DNA of 25,879 nt from Nemertoderma westbladi (GCA_032718475.1 JAUCBJ010002276.1:1-25879); one strand, 5' to 3'. Counted from the stretch's first letter, positions 15,726 to 25,733 are shown. Made by a program: numbers and translations. The notes: generated from the sequence alone by a model not told the origin.

Positions 15726-18287
15726 TCAGTCCATCCCTCCTGACCTTGGGAACCCTTCTGTCCCCCTCGAGATGGCTCCCTCCCTGGGTCGCTTCCTGGT
15801 TACTATTGCTCCCCTGGGATCTGCCTTGTGTCTTCGGACTCTCGCCGCCACTTCCTTACTAATCCCGGTGGTTGGCTCCTTGGGTGCCGGTGTTATAAGC
15901 TCCCGGTACCGCTTCGCGGGCGGCCCCTCCGAATGGCCCTGTTGTCTCCCCCTAGTGGCGTCCCATAAAATCGTCTTCATAGCCCGCGGCACATGCTCCG
16001 CCAAGAAATCCCTAAACTCTCCTCTGTTTTGTGGTGTCCACCTATCTAAATACCTCTGCGTATTTATCACCCCGGCAAATGATGCCGCCGTCGCCACTTC
16101 CTGGTAGGTAAACGGAAGTCTCCGTTTGATAATCTCCATGTGGGCCTCCTGATTGATTAGGAAGAAACCCCACTTAAACTCCTGGGCCTTCATACGTTGC
16201 CGAGTCATCGCCCCGACGTCGGCCCATTCTTCGAAGATCATAAACTTCTCTTCGTCGTCCATCCAGTCGCACTGGCGTCCGTAATGTCCCCGAAAGTTAC
16301 ATTTCGAACATCGGTTGTGCAACCGTGGACACGCCCCCATCCTGTGGTTCGACTCTCGGCAGTAGAGACAATAAGTTCCCTTCTGGAACCGATACAAGCA
16401 GTTCTTTTCCTGGTGGGTCTGTCTCCCACAGTAGTCGCAACCGAGTATCAATGTCTCCCGCCCTACATCGTCTTTCGTCCCTAGCGATCTCCGCGGTCTA
16501 TGGAGTCGCTGGTAGGCGAACTTTTGGACGTTAGTGTCCCTGTCTACGTCGATCTCCTCGCTCCTCCCGGGCATCGTCTCCCCAAACACTACCCGTGGTG
16601 CCGTCCCCGGTTGTTCGCCCAACCTGATGGTGCTCCCCGCGAAATCCATTGCCGGTTCCTCGTGCACCCAGGCCCGCTTGCCGGGTTTATTCCAGAAGGC
16701 CCTCGCCCCGCTGGCCGTCACCACTCTCCCGCCAACCCAGTCCGTGTCCGAGTGGCCTATCCTCGCAATAGGCAGCATCTCTCCGAACTCGTCGTCGTCT
16801 TCTTCCTCCTCTCGCAGTGGTTCCAACCCCGGTATCCCGGCGGATCCACTATGTCCCTTCCCGCCTTGGCTCTCGCCCGTAGCTCTCCATCCCTCTAGCT
16901 CCCCAAACTTCCTTAGTGGTTTGTCGCCCTCGGCGCCCGCTGGTATGGGCATCGTTTGCAACCCCAACGTCGACTGTTTCGGTGATCCCACCGTCCACCC
17001 CAACTCTCGCCATAGAGACTCCCCCGAACTCCCTGATGACGCCCAACGAAGTTCATCTAAGGCCGCTTGTTCCTCGAAGCCGTAGCCCTGCGCCCTGGCT
17101 TCCTCCTCTCTTTCCTCTGCTTCTATCCTCTCCCTTCTAGCGACTTCTTCCAGTCGCTTCGCCTCCCGTTTATCCGTCTCTAACTGCTCCCATCTCTGAT
17201 ATGGTGTATTTATCTCCCTGTCTACCAGATGTCGGCTATTGTAGTACACCGACTCGCCCTTCAGCCCCGGGTGGTCTACCAGACCCTTGAAAGCCGTCTT
17301 AAAGGCTCTTCTGTAGCTTAGGGGTAATCCCGATAATAGGAATGCCTTTGGTTCCCTCTTGATAACCACGGTCATGAATAGGTTAAGCAAACCTATCATT
17401 ATCCAGTCCTCTTGAAGGATATATCGCTTCTGATATATCTTTATGGCTGCTCTTTGGAACTGATACACCTCTTGTTTTCCTGGCCTCGCTCCCCACTTCA
17501 GCGAGTTTGCTAGCTCTGCTCCGTACTCTTCTCTGAACTTCCCCCAGTCCGTCGGTTTGTGACATACGAGCCTTAACAACTGGCCCATCGCCACCGCTCC
17601 GCACTGGCCCGTGTTCCTCACTAGTCCCAACCCGTCTGGCACTGTCATAGCCATGAAGACTGTCTGCGTGTCCAGAAGGTTGGGGGTGTCCGGACCGACG
17701 ATCCTCTCCGCGTCGTCGCAAATCGCCAATCCCACCTTCGTCGTCGACTTCTCTCTTACCAAGACTTGCACCGCTTTCGGCAACCGGTTCAACTTCGGCC
17801 CTTCCTTGTTCCCATACGTTCCTAGATCGAATAGGAAAATGTCCCCATTTGGCGCGGCCAAATGTAGGAGTATGGTCCTGGTCGACCCCGCTGATCCTCG
17901 TTTCGAACCCCCCTCGTCTTCCACGGTTCCCTCGTCGTCTAGGATCATATATCCTCCCCTGCTGACGGACTCTACGAACCTCTTCCAATCTTTCTTCGGC
18001 GATTCCCTCGCGTACTTTGGAATCCCGAATTTCTCCTCGTCCCCCTTTACTACGTAGTGGAAGTGCCCGAAGATTGCATTATCCAGCGACGGCGTCCCGT
18101 AGGTCCCGACCAGCCGCTGTTTGTGCGCTTCCCTGAAATGGTCTTGTAGCGGTCGCGCTGCGTGACCCCTCTCCAACCGCTTGTAGTATCCCCTTGTCTT
18201 ATCTTCCGGATGTCTCTTGGTGAAATCCACCAGTATCTCCTTTCCTCCTGACTCTGCCTTTCTCTTTCTGATCAGCTTACTTGCCAT
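15726..18287 (-). CDS. Extra ORF: DEDD exonuclease-like domain plus three CCHC zinc knuckles
   Basis: An intact 853-codon ORF from an ATG at 18285-18287 with G at -3 and +4. Residues ~111-290 follow the order of the RNase D/WRN-type 3'-5' exonuclease fold. Exo I is MILDDEG (D117, E119), followed by a strand pair ILLHLAAPNGDIFLFDL. Exo II is KVGLAICDD (D192), followed by NLLDTQ. The Exo III region is WGARPGKQEVYQFQR, where the expected final Asp is Arg279. Residues ~366-412 are charged and helical, and 492-500 are acidic. Three exact C-X2-C-X4-H-X4-C knuckles start at C617, C640 and C660. The C-terminus is basic (KRPREG). It lies between pol and the 3' LTR on the same strand, like env or accessory genes. 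It is probably an RNA-binding protein with a weakened or lost nuclease. The fold call is my pattern match and untested; the zinc knuckles are certain. Confidence 0.8.
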   Translation of the reverse strand: MASKLIRKRKAESGGKEILVDFTKRHPEDKTRGYYKRLERGHAARPLQDHFREAHKQRLVGTYGTPSLDNAIFGHFHYVVKGDEEKFGIPKYARESPKKDWKRFVESVSRGGYMILDDEGTVEDEGGSKRGSAGSTRTILLHLAAPNGDIFLFDLGTYGNKEGPKLNRLPKAVQVLVREKSTTKVGLAICDDAERIVGPDTPNLLDTQTVFMAMTVPDGLGLVRNTGQCGAVAMGQLLRLVCHKPTDWGKFREEYGAELANSLKWGARPGKQEVYQFQRAAIKIYQKRYILQEDWIMIGLLNLFMTVVIKREPKAFLLSGLPLSYRRAFKTAFKGLVDHPGLKGESVYYNSRHLVDREINTPYQRWEQLETDKREAKRLEEVARRERIEAEEREEEARAQGYGFEEQAALDELRWASSGSSGESLWRELGWTVGSPKQSTLGLQTMPIPAGAEGDKPLRKFGELEGWRATGESQGGKGHSGSAGIPGLEPLREEEEDDDEFGEMLPIARIGHSDTDWVGGRVVTASGARAFWNKPGKRAWVHEEPAMDFAGSTIRLGEQPGTAPRVVFGETMPGRSEEIDVDRDTNVQKFAYQRLHRPRRSLGTKDDVGRETLILGCDYCGRQTHQEKNCLYRFQKGTYCLYCRESNHRMGACPRLHNRCSKCNFRGHYGRQCDWMDDEEKFMIFEEWADVGAMTRQRMKAQEFKWGFFLINQEAHMEIIKRRLPFTYQEVATAASFAGVINTQRYLDRWTPQNRGEFRDFLAEHVPRAMKTILWDATRGRQQGHSEGPPAKRYRELITPAPKEPTTGISKEVAARVRRHKADPRGAIVTRKRPREGAISRGTEGFPRSGGMD

Positions 18288-18777
18288 TCCGAACTCCGTT
18301 GCTCGCTCACCTGTAAGGTGGTGCCTTACAAAGGCGCAATACAGATGAGTGACAAGTTAAGATGGTCTGTGTTGGTTCGACAATGGCCTATTCCTTACTT
18401 AACTGCGCCTTTCAGCCTAAATTATCACAACTTAATTCTGAAGCTAGTAAATACGCCCTAATTCCGATTTCTGTCAGTTACTTTTATTATGTTCCAGAAT
18501 AACTTTCCTAGTGTTGCCACAATTTGTAACTTTCAGCCCTATTCTATTTATTTTGATTTAATTTTAATCCTACTGTCCTACTACTTACTGTTGCCTATGG
18601 ATTACCTTACTCTCTAATCCACATTCTGGCCTACTCTGTGGGCCTGTCCAGTACAGCAGTATATGTCGCATGGCCTACACAATCTATCCAACTGTACTCA
18701 TATGCCCCCCTCTCACTACTAACTGCTAACTAATATCTATATCTTTAATACCCTTCTACCTCTTGCTCTTACTAACT
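18288..18777. other. Spacer upstream of the extra ORF
   Basis: No gene seen. 18312-18330 is a perfect 7-bp stem-loop (TGTAAGG-tggtg-CCTTACA). Read on the minus strand, the same place contains ACCTTACAG followed by GTGAGC. These resemble a splice acceptor and a splice donor and lie about 25 bases before the ATG of the 853-codon ORF. The rest is AT-rich, then increasingly CT-rich towards 18778. Confidence 0.45.
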
Positions 18778-19212
18778 AGTACTGCGTACTTTCTCACTAA
18801 CTCTTACTCTCTCTTTCTAACTAACTGTCGGTACTACGTACCCTCTAACTACTTACTCTCTCTCTAACGGTACTACGTACCCTCTAACTCTTACTCTCTA
18901 ATGGTACCACGTACCCCTTAACTCCTACTCTCTAACGGTACTACGTACCCTTTAACTCTTACACTCTAATGGTACTACGTACCACCCTCTAACTCTTACT
19001 CTCTAACGGTACTACGTACCACCCTCTAACTCTTACTCTCTAACGGTACTACGTACCACCCTCTAACTCTTACTATCTAATGGTACTACGTACCACCCTC
19101 TAACTCTTACTCTCTAACGGTACTACGTACCCTTTAACTAATTAACTAACTAACTAACTAATGGTACTACGTACCTTCTAACTACTCTAGCTAACTAGCG
19201 GTACTACGTACC
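18778..19212. repeat. Tandem array with a near-palindrome in each unit (element 2)
   Basis: Eleven copies of GGTAC-tac-GTACC (one reads ccac in the middle) start at 18830, 18869, 18903, 18937, 18971, 19008, 19045, 19082, 19119, 19163 and 19200. A degenerate copy (agtactgcgtact) lies at about 18778. They are separated by CT-rich ctctaactcttactctctaa sequence with a period of 34-44 bases. Each core is a 5-bp perfect stem with a 3-base loop. It occupies the same place relative to pol as the CT-rich array of element 1. Confidence 0.85.
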
Positions 19213-19356
19213 CTCTAACTAATTAACTAACTAACCAACTAACTAACTCTTACTATTTTTTTTTATTTTATTATTTTGTGTGGGAAGGGCGTCTCGCCCT
19301 CAATCCCACCCCCCTCAGTCCAAACTTGGACGACTAAACTCTTCTCTAACTCTAAA
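19213..19356. other. Spacer between array and pol stop
   Basis: A ctaa-type simple repeat, then a short A/T tract. It is followed by gtgggaagggcgtctc and the cagtccaaa...ttggacgac segment also found at 4444-4508 of element 1. No gene. Confidence 0.6.
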
Positions 19357-22300
19357 CTAAGGTGCCCCTTCTAGCAGACAGCATTTCCCTACAGCTCTCC
19401 TATAGGTTTTTCTGTCCTTCGCACCTATCTTGCCACCTATCCGCACTTCTACCGATCGGACTCTTCCGTCTTCATCGGAGTAAGTGCCTACAACTCTCGC
19501 CAACCGCCACTAGTTGTTGATGATGGTATCATCCGTAACGATCACGAGATCTCCCTCTCTTAACTCCCTATTTGACTTCCTCCACTTACTTCTTTTGTGA
19601 AGTGTGGGAAGGTATTCTTCTACCCACCTCCTCCAATACTCTGCGCTTATTGCTTTAGTGACTTTCCAACTTTGACGGGAGTGTATGTCATCTGGGTCTA
19701 CACCCCGCATATCGATGGTCGCTGGCCTTTCCATTAGGAAATGGCTAGGCGTCAGCACGTCTAGTGACTCAGGCTCATCATTCTCTGGATATAGCGGTCT
19801 ACTATTAATGATACCCTCACACTTTGCAAGCACTGTCCTCAAGATGTCCTCCTTGACCATGTGGGTGTTCATTAACTTCGACATTAGACGCTTCGAACTG
19901 CCCACCAGTCTCTCGACGCATCCTAGTGTATGTGGTGCATACGGCGTCCTTCTCTCCCACTTTACTTGTCGTCGTCTCATGGCTGCCCTGACTTCCTCCC
20001 CTTCCAAGATGTCCAAGGCATCTGCCATCTCGTTCTCTGCCCCCACAAAGTTGGTTCCGCTGTTGGAGTACATTACTTTGATCGTCCCACCTTTGCGGTC
20101 TCTGAACCTTTCCAATGCATTTATAAATGCTGATGCGGATGCATCCTGGGCGAGTTCTATCCCTACCGCCCGCGTGTTGTTACAAACAAAGATAATACCG
20201 TAGCGTTTCTCCGTGTGCCGCATCACCTTAATCTTTATCGGCCCGAACATGTCCACACCGCAATGCGTAAATGGCGGGTCGTGCTGTCTTACTCTACTCG
20301 CCGGTAGTGGTGCCATCTCCTGTGTGGCTCGTTCCTTGTTCGCCCGTCTGCAGGTCTGGCACTGCCCCACTACCGCTTTTACCTTCTTCCTCAATTGCTT
20401 GACCCAATAGGTCCTCCTTATCTCCGCGAGGGTTCGGTTGGTGCCCCCGTGCAATATCGACTTGTGGGAGTCCCAGATAATCTGGTGGAGTATTGGCGAT
20501 CCTGTGGGGATGATGATGGGTTTCGGTGGTACCACGATGCTGTTGTTGTATCCCACCCTAGAGTTCATCACTAGAATCCCGTCATCGTTAAGTTGCGGTG
20601 ACAGCGTGATCAGCTCACTGTCTCGTCGAAGGTGCTGTTGCTTACTGACGCGTTCCACTTCGTCGCCATACTTCTTCTGTTGTTCATAGCAGATGACTGC
20701 TCTAGTCGCTCCTTCCAGATCTATGGTTGTCCTGATCTTCTTGTCTTCGCCAACTCCCGCGAGGAAATTCCTGAAGGCTCTCCAGTATGCTACTAATTTC
20801 TTGGTCTTGTACCAACTAGAGCTGTAGCTGAGGAGTTTATCCATTGGGTTATCGCACAGTTCTACGGTTTTGGGTCGCACGTCCCTTATCTCCCTCACCA
20901 TCTGGGAGTATATCTCTTCTCCCTCCGAATCTCCCTCTTCTCCCTCTGATACTACTTCTCCTGAGCCCGGGTCCACCTTTCTCATCGGCGGCCAGGCCTC
21001 CTTGTCGTTCAGAAATTGCGGCCCGTGTTGCCACAATACTTCCTTCTTTGAGAAAGTGTGGCGTGCCACGCCCCTTGATAACAAGTCCGCTGGGTTCTCG
21101 TCCGTTGGGCAGTAGTGCCACCTTTCTAGCTCTGTCGTCGCCCTTATTTCGTCCACTCTGTTTGCGACGAATATAGGATATCGCGTTTTCTTGTTATGTA
21201 GCCAGCCGAACACTACCATGGAGTCCGTCCAGTAGTGTGTCTCCACTATGTTGGGAATAGTGTCCATTATGTAGGCTGTGGCCCTAACTCCTAATCTCGC
21301 AGCTGTTAACTCTAATTTGGGAACTGACGCCGAATCTGGTGGCGTTGACTTTGCCTTGCTGAAGGCAAGTCTGCGTTTGTGAGACCCCTCTCGTTGTACT
21401 AAGTAGAGTGCCGCTCCATATGCCTCTAGTGACGCATCGGAGAACATGTGCAGATCCAGGTTCGTCATGTCCCCATCCGGGAAATACACTCGTGGCATGC
21501 TGTATGTTCCCATCTGCTCTAGACCTTCTGTCCACTTACACCACTGTTTCTTAATCTCTTCTGGTACCTCTTCGTCCCACTCATCTTTCAGCTTGTATAC
21601 TCTCTTGAGTATCTGTTTCCCCGTTACTAGTAGTGGGGATGCTAGGCCTAGGGGATCGTATATTCTTGCTATGTATGACACATAGCCTCTCTTTGTGTGG
21701 ATGTCTGCGCCCTCCTGGCTCAGCTGGTACTTCAGTTCGTCTGTCTCTTTGTTCCACACGATTCCCAGTGCCTTCTGTTGAGACTCTGTTCTCTTATTCG
21801 CCATGTCCTGCCCTTTGGCTGTTGTGGGATTATCCATGGTCGATTCTGGTCTCTCGTCCTCTATCGCTCTGATAAATTCCTGCGAACTGGATTGGAATTT
21901 GGTTAGGTTAAAGCCGGATCCTTTTAGGATGTCGCGAACCTCGCGCCCTGTATCCAGTATCTCTTTAACCGTATTTCCAGATTCCATTCCGTCGTCTAGG
22001 TAGAAGCCGCGTCGAATCATGTCGACGGCCCTATTACTGTATCTATCCTCCTTCCCTTTCACTGTGTCTCTTACCGCCATAGTCGTCGTGAAGGAAGACG
22101 ACTTGGCCCCCATGTTCTGTACTATCATCTTGTACATCGGTATAGTCGACGGTTCTTCGTCGCTGTTGTACCATAAGAAGCGTTGACTATCGCTATCTTC
22201 TTCCGTTACACGGACTTGGTTGAACATGCCTTCTATATCACAGGTGAAGGCGTGTTTCCCATTCCTAAATCTTAGTAGGACCTCGATCCACGAATTGTAG

Positions 22301-23535
22301 ATATTGGGACCCTCCAGTAGATAGTAGTTTAGGCATTTTCCGTTGGTTTTTGCCAACGCATCTACTACCATCCTTAGCTTACCCTTCTTTGGATCTAAAG
22401 CCACGTGGAGTGGCAGGTAATATGTCCTGTCCGTGTTTGGTTTGTCAACCGGTAACTCCACGGCCCATCCTCTCTCGACGTACTTCTTAATAGTTCTGTG
22501 GATGTACTCGTTCTTCTCGGGGCTCCGTTTTAGTGTCTGTTTCAACTTACGAAGCCTCGTGAGTACCATCCCTTTATTATCGGGTAACGGTAGCTTCGGT
22601 AGCTTCCATACAATCCCTATGGTATACCGCCACTCATCGCATGTCATGGACTCCTCTACGCTCCGTTGAGCCTGTTTGTCCTCCACCGAGGTCCCTACCC
22701 CGGTCTCCTTTAATCCCTCAAAATCTTGTTTGAGCAGTCTTTTAAGCTGCTCCTCTGCTCTCTCATCACCCATTTCCTGCATGGTTCCCGCAAACATGCA
22801 TCCTGATGTCTCCGACATCCTAAATGGTATCTTACTCTTGATTGGGCCACTCAGTGTCCACCCGAATGGTGTCAGTATCGCCACTGGGTCACACTCCCTG
22901 TCTTCACCGAAGACCGTTTGCATTCTTTCGTGGGCCATCGGGCAGTCCATTCCTACTATGATGGATACCTTCCTGACGTCCACCTCCGGGATTGAGAAGT
23001 CAATGCTGTCCAGGAATTTATATTGCTTGACCTCGATGTTGGTTGGCCGCCTGGCATTGATGTTAATAGACTCTATCACTTGGATGGGGTCGATGGTTGC
23101 CCCGTAGTCACATCCCGGTGCCACTGCTGCAATCGCGCACCGTCCAGTCCTCATCTCTAGGACCTCGTCTTTGCTAGAGATCGTTGTTACCGCCATTCTA
23201 CTTGGCCTCGTCCTCAATCCTATTTCTTCGGCCACCCAATCCTCAACTAATGTGAAGGCAGCTCCGCTATCAACCAGCATCAGTGTGGTTACCGATCGAT
23301 TGCCTTCCCCAATCACTCGCACTGGTACTACCCCAAGTAGCACCGTTCCTCTTTTCTTCGCCCCTACTGTGCTCGTTGCCATCGTTTGGCCTTTGTTTTG
23401 ACCGAATCTAATGGGGGTCTCCTTGCATTGCCTCGCTCGATGTCCACTCATCACACATCGCGAGCAGATATCATTTCTCGCCGCGTATTTCACCTGATCT
23501 TCCCTGGGTGACGCTTGCCAGTAGCTGCAGTTCAT
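19357..23535 (-). pseudogene. pol: BEL/Pao Pol polyprotein (protease-RT-RNase H-integrase), damaged
   Basis: Open for 1341 codons from ATG 23533-23535 to a TAG at 19510-19512. The same frame then continues about 50 codons of plausible C-terminal sequence to a second stop at 19357-19359, so the TAG is probably a nonsense mutation. Domains: zinc knuckle CSRCVMSGHRARQC (24-37); aspartic protease LVDSGAAF (D89); RT with TCDIEGMFNQV (D433) and YLDD (512-515); RNase H with MFSDAS (D700), KLELTAA (E742), YWTDS (D771) and an ENPADLLSRG segment; integrase with the H1024-H1029-C1059-C1062 zinc site and a DDE core. In that core D1095 (GVDMFGP) and E1208 (GCVERL) are kept, but the second Asp is Asn1158 (YSNSGTNF, where the family has S-D-N-G). 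The order and motifs are those of BEL/Pao. RT and protease look intact; integrase should be inactive. Confidence 0.92.
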
Positions 23536-23538
23536 GGT

Positions 23539-23913
23539 TCAATGCTTTGCATTTGCATGTAGCTGGCATTTACTCTTTGGGTCGTAGCCGTCCTTGTACA
23601 GCGCATCGCGTATCGCGGTTGCACTTGCATTAAAGTCCCTACTGTTTGGGTTCGGCCTACTGGATGTATTGGGGTTATATTTATTCGTGTTGTTATTTTT
23701 CCCCTGTCCGGTTTCACCCTCGGCTACTTGTGGACTCGCAGTCCCCTGCGTTGCTGCATATGGCAGTGATTGCCTGAGCTTTGGTAATGCATTCGACGTG
23801 TTGTGCTCTGGTTTCGGTCTGTGGTAATCCGTCTTTGGTCCCTTTCCCAGACTATCCTCGCTATAGACTGGATCGGTTATTAATTCAGCTTCATAGCTCA
23901 AGAAGCTCGACAT
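23539..23913 (-). pseudogene. Gag C-terminal linker and first zinc knuckle (element 2)
   Basis: In the same frame as pol, from MSSFLSYEAEL to CQLHANAKH, where a TGA at 23539-23541 interrupts it. The TGA falls inside the first zinc motif, a C-X2-H-X4-H-X4-C form whose last Cys is residue 3 of the pol frame. Element 1 has a Lys codon at that place, so the stop is most simply a mutation. The linker is rich in Asn, Pro, Ser and Gln. A TAG at 23917-23919 separates it from the block upstream. Confidence 0.7.
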
Positions 23914-23916
23914 TTC

Positions 23917-24595
23917 CTATAAACCCGGTTCCGCACCCTTTCTATCTCTAGTGGAGAAAGCAACTCTCCTCCACTTATTGCGCAGCCAGATCAACAGTGC
24001 CTGCGCTATCGTGGTGATGTTGTTCGACGCGTTGAGCTCGTATGGTGCGTCTAGCGTCTTTAGCACGATCAGCATTAGATTAGCACGTCTTAATGCTAAT
24101 GGGATTATCCTGTAGGCCACCCGTCATTATGCCTCTCAGGGTTTGCCTGATGATCTTAGCTGGGTGTCCGTATTCCCAATCCAGTGCCCGCCATGCCGTC
24201 GTGAAGCCGCCTTCTATACCCTGGTATTGCCTCACGATGTCGTATGCTGGGCCTCCTGTGTATACTTGCAGATACTTTAGGCATTCCGCCTGCGTCAAGT
24301 TCTTCGTTAGTATTTTGTTACTATACATGCGCCGAAACTGTAGGTATTCTTCTGGCCTACTCCCATCGAATTTGAATGGTTCCACGGGTGGTAACTCGAT
24401 CCTGGTCTTTAACGCATCGATTAACGTGGCCATCCCCACCACCTGCGCCTCCAATGGGTTTGATGGATGTTGCATAGTTTCTCTTGTTTGGTGCGGTCCG
24501 TCCGTCCTATTTTCTGTCTTTCTCTGGCTTGGGTATATCATTGGGGGTAGCGGCCCCCTCCATATTTCTGTGTCGCACGACCTATTTTCATCCAA
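23917..24595 (-). pseudogene. Gag capsid-like domain (element 2), frameshifted
   Basis: Block 24595-24080 begins PLDENRS and encodes LPPVEPFKFDGSRPEEYLQF, then LTQAECLKYLQVYTGGPAYDIV and WEYGHPAKII. This is the pattern of the BEL/Pao Gag family, with a Phe-Asp-Gly motif, a Lys-Leu/Tyr-Leu-x-x-x-x-x-Gly helix and a Tyr-Gly before the next helix. The continuation (24120-23917: LKTLDAPYELNASNNI, LLIWLRNKWRRVAF) is in another frame, so a frameshift lies near 24080-24120. A TAG ends it at 23917-23919. This whole domain is absent from element 1. Confidence 0.7.
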
Positions 24596-24653
24596 GGGGC
24601 TCGTTCCTCTCGCTCCTATTGGGGTATATTGTTGATATTGTGATGGGGGAATG

Positions 24654-25733
24654 TCACCCTGCCCCCCCCCCCCCCCCCACCGGTATGTTTGGTACTGGGG
24701 TTGATGTTAATATATTGGGGCCCATGCACCTATCCGCAATAATTCCCCCCTCCCCTGGGTATATGTTATATCCTTTGGTGCTGTAGTCATACTGCTGCAC
24801 TGGTACCGGTATAGGCCTATCAGCTTCTGGCCTACCTACCGGAATGTATTCCGCGACTTCAATGTTTAATCCCGGGGTCCGCGCTATCCTATCGCCTACA
24901 TTGCCTCTGTCAGGATGGCCTAAGGTATGTGCAGTAAGGCCTACAGTATGTCCTACAGTCTGTATGTGTTGCTCGGGATCGAAGTTTATTCTTCTCGAAT
25001 AATCCTCCCCGCGGCTACCGTATTCTCGATTGGCAGGTGCATCCCGTCGGAAAGTTTCTCTTCGACCCCCTCTATTGCTCTCATCTTCGTACCGGTACAT
25101 CATGTACCCCTCTCTCGACGCATAGTGTGCCTCGTCGGGTCGCGTCTCTCCGGGACGACGGCAATCTCCCGAAGCTCGACCCCACCGACTTTCTCCCTCT
25201 ACCTCAACTACCGACGGCTCGCTGTCCGTCCTCGCTCTTCTATCGTTCGCGGAGATACTCCTCCTACTGTCTTCTCTTCTTCTTCTTTCAGTGCAGTATT
25301 CCCGCTCATGAGATCTCTCGTCGACCTCCCGGTTAAACTCCACTGTTCTTCTTCCCTCTTCTGATCGGGCTCGACGCTTCGTCCGCCCTCTCGCGATGCC
25401 AACCTGCTTCTCTCTGCTCGATCGCACGCCGCTGCTGATACTCGCAATCCCCCTATTACTCTCCGTTGCCGGGTGTTGCGGTTTACCTAATTCGGCCCGC
25501 GCATTATCCGCCGACGCCTGTGGGACACTCTTTGCCCCCTCCCTCTCGCCACTAACCTGTTGCGGGGCTCCTGTAGCCCCCCCACACCCGCCACATATCA
25601 CGCCGCAGCTTCTTACTTCACTTCTATACCCCTCTCCAGTCGACACAATGTTTCTATTGCGGCTGGGTTCGCTTACCCCTGCCTCTCTCCCCACCATTAT
25701 TTGGCCTGTCGGGCCTATTCCGGGTTGGCTCAA
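24654..25733 (-). pseudogene. Gag N-terminal region (element 2)
   Basis: A 359-codon open stretch, rich in Arg, Glu, Gly and Ser, with the same SVPQASADNARAELGKPQHP segment and RARTDSEPS as element 1. It joins the capsid-like block across a C17 run (24662-24678), which changes the phase. The first codon counted (25733) is not ATG. Sequence similar to the GGLVGHV...AGLSQP repeats continues upstream to at least 25879, but a stop (TAG at 25811-25813) and a phase change break it. The coiled-coil part seen in element 1 would lie beyond the window. Confidence 0.65.
24662..24678. repeat. Poly-C tract, 17 bases
   Basis: Uninterrupted C run at the junction between the gag N-terminal frame and the capsid-like frame. 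It reads as a Gly run at the end of the upstream block. Confidence 0.85.

Noticed and set aside
16534-17085. Plus-strand 183-codon frame and minus-strand 17383-17988 frame
   Set aside because: Both are shadows inside the intact 853-codon ORF in other frames.
18778-19212. CRISPR-like appearance: short palindromic repeats at regular spacing
   Set aside because: The spacers are themselves near-identical CT-rich repeat, the context is a eukaryotic retrotransposon, and no cas genes are present.
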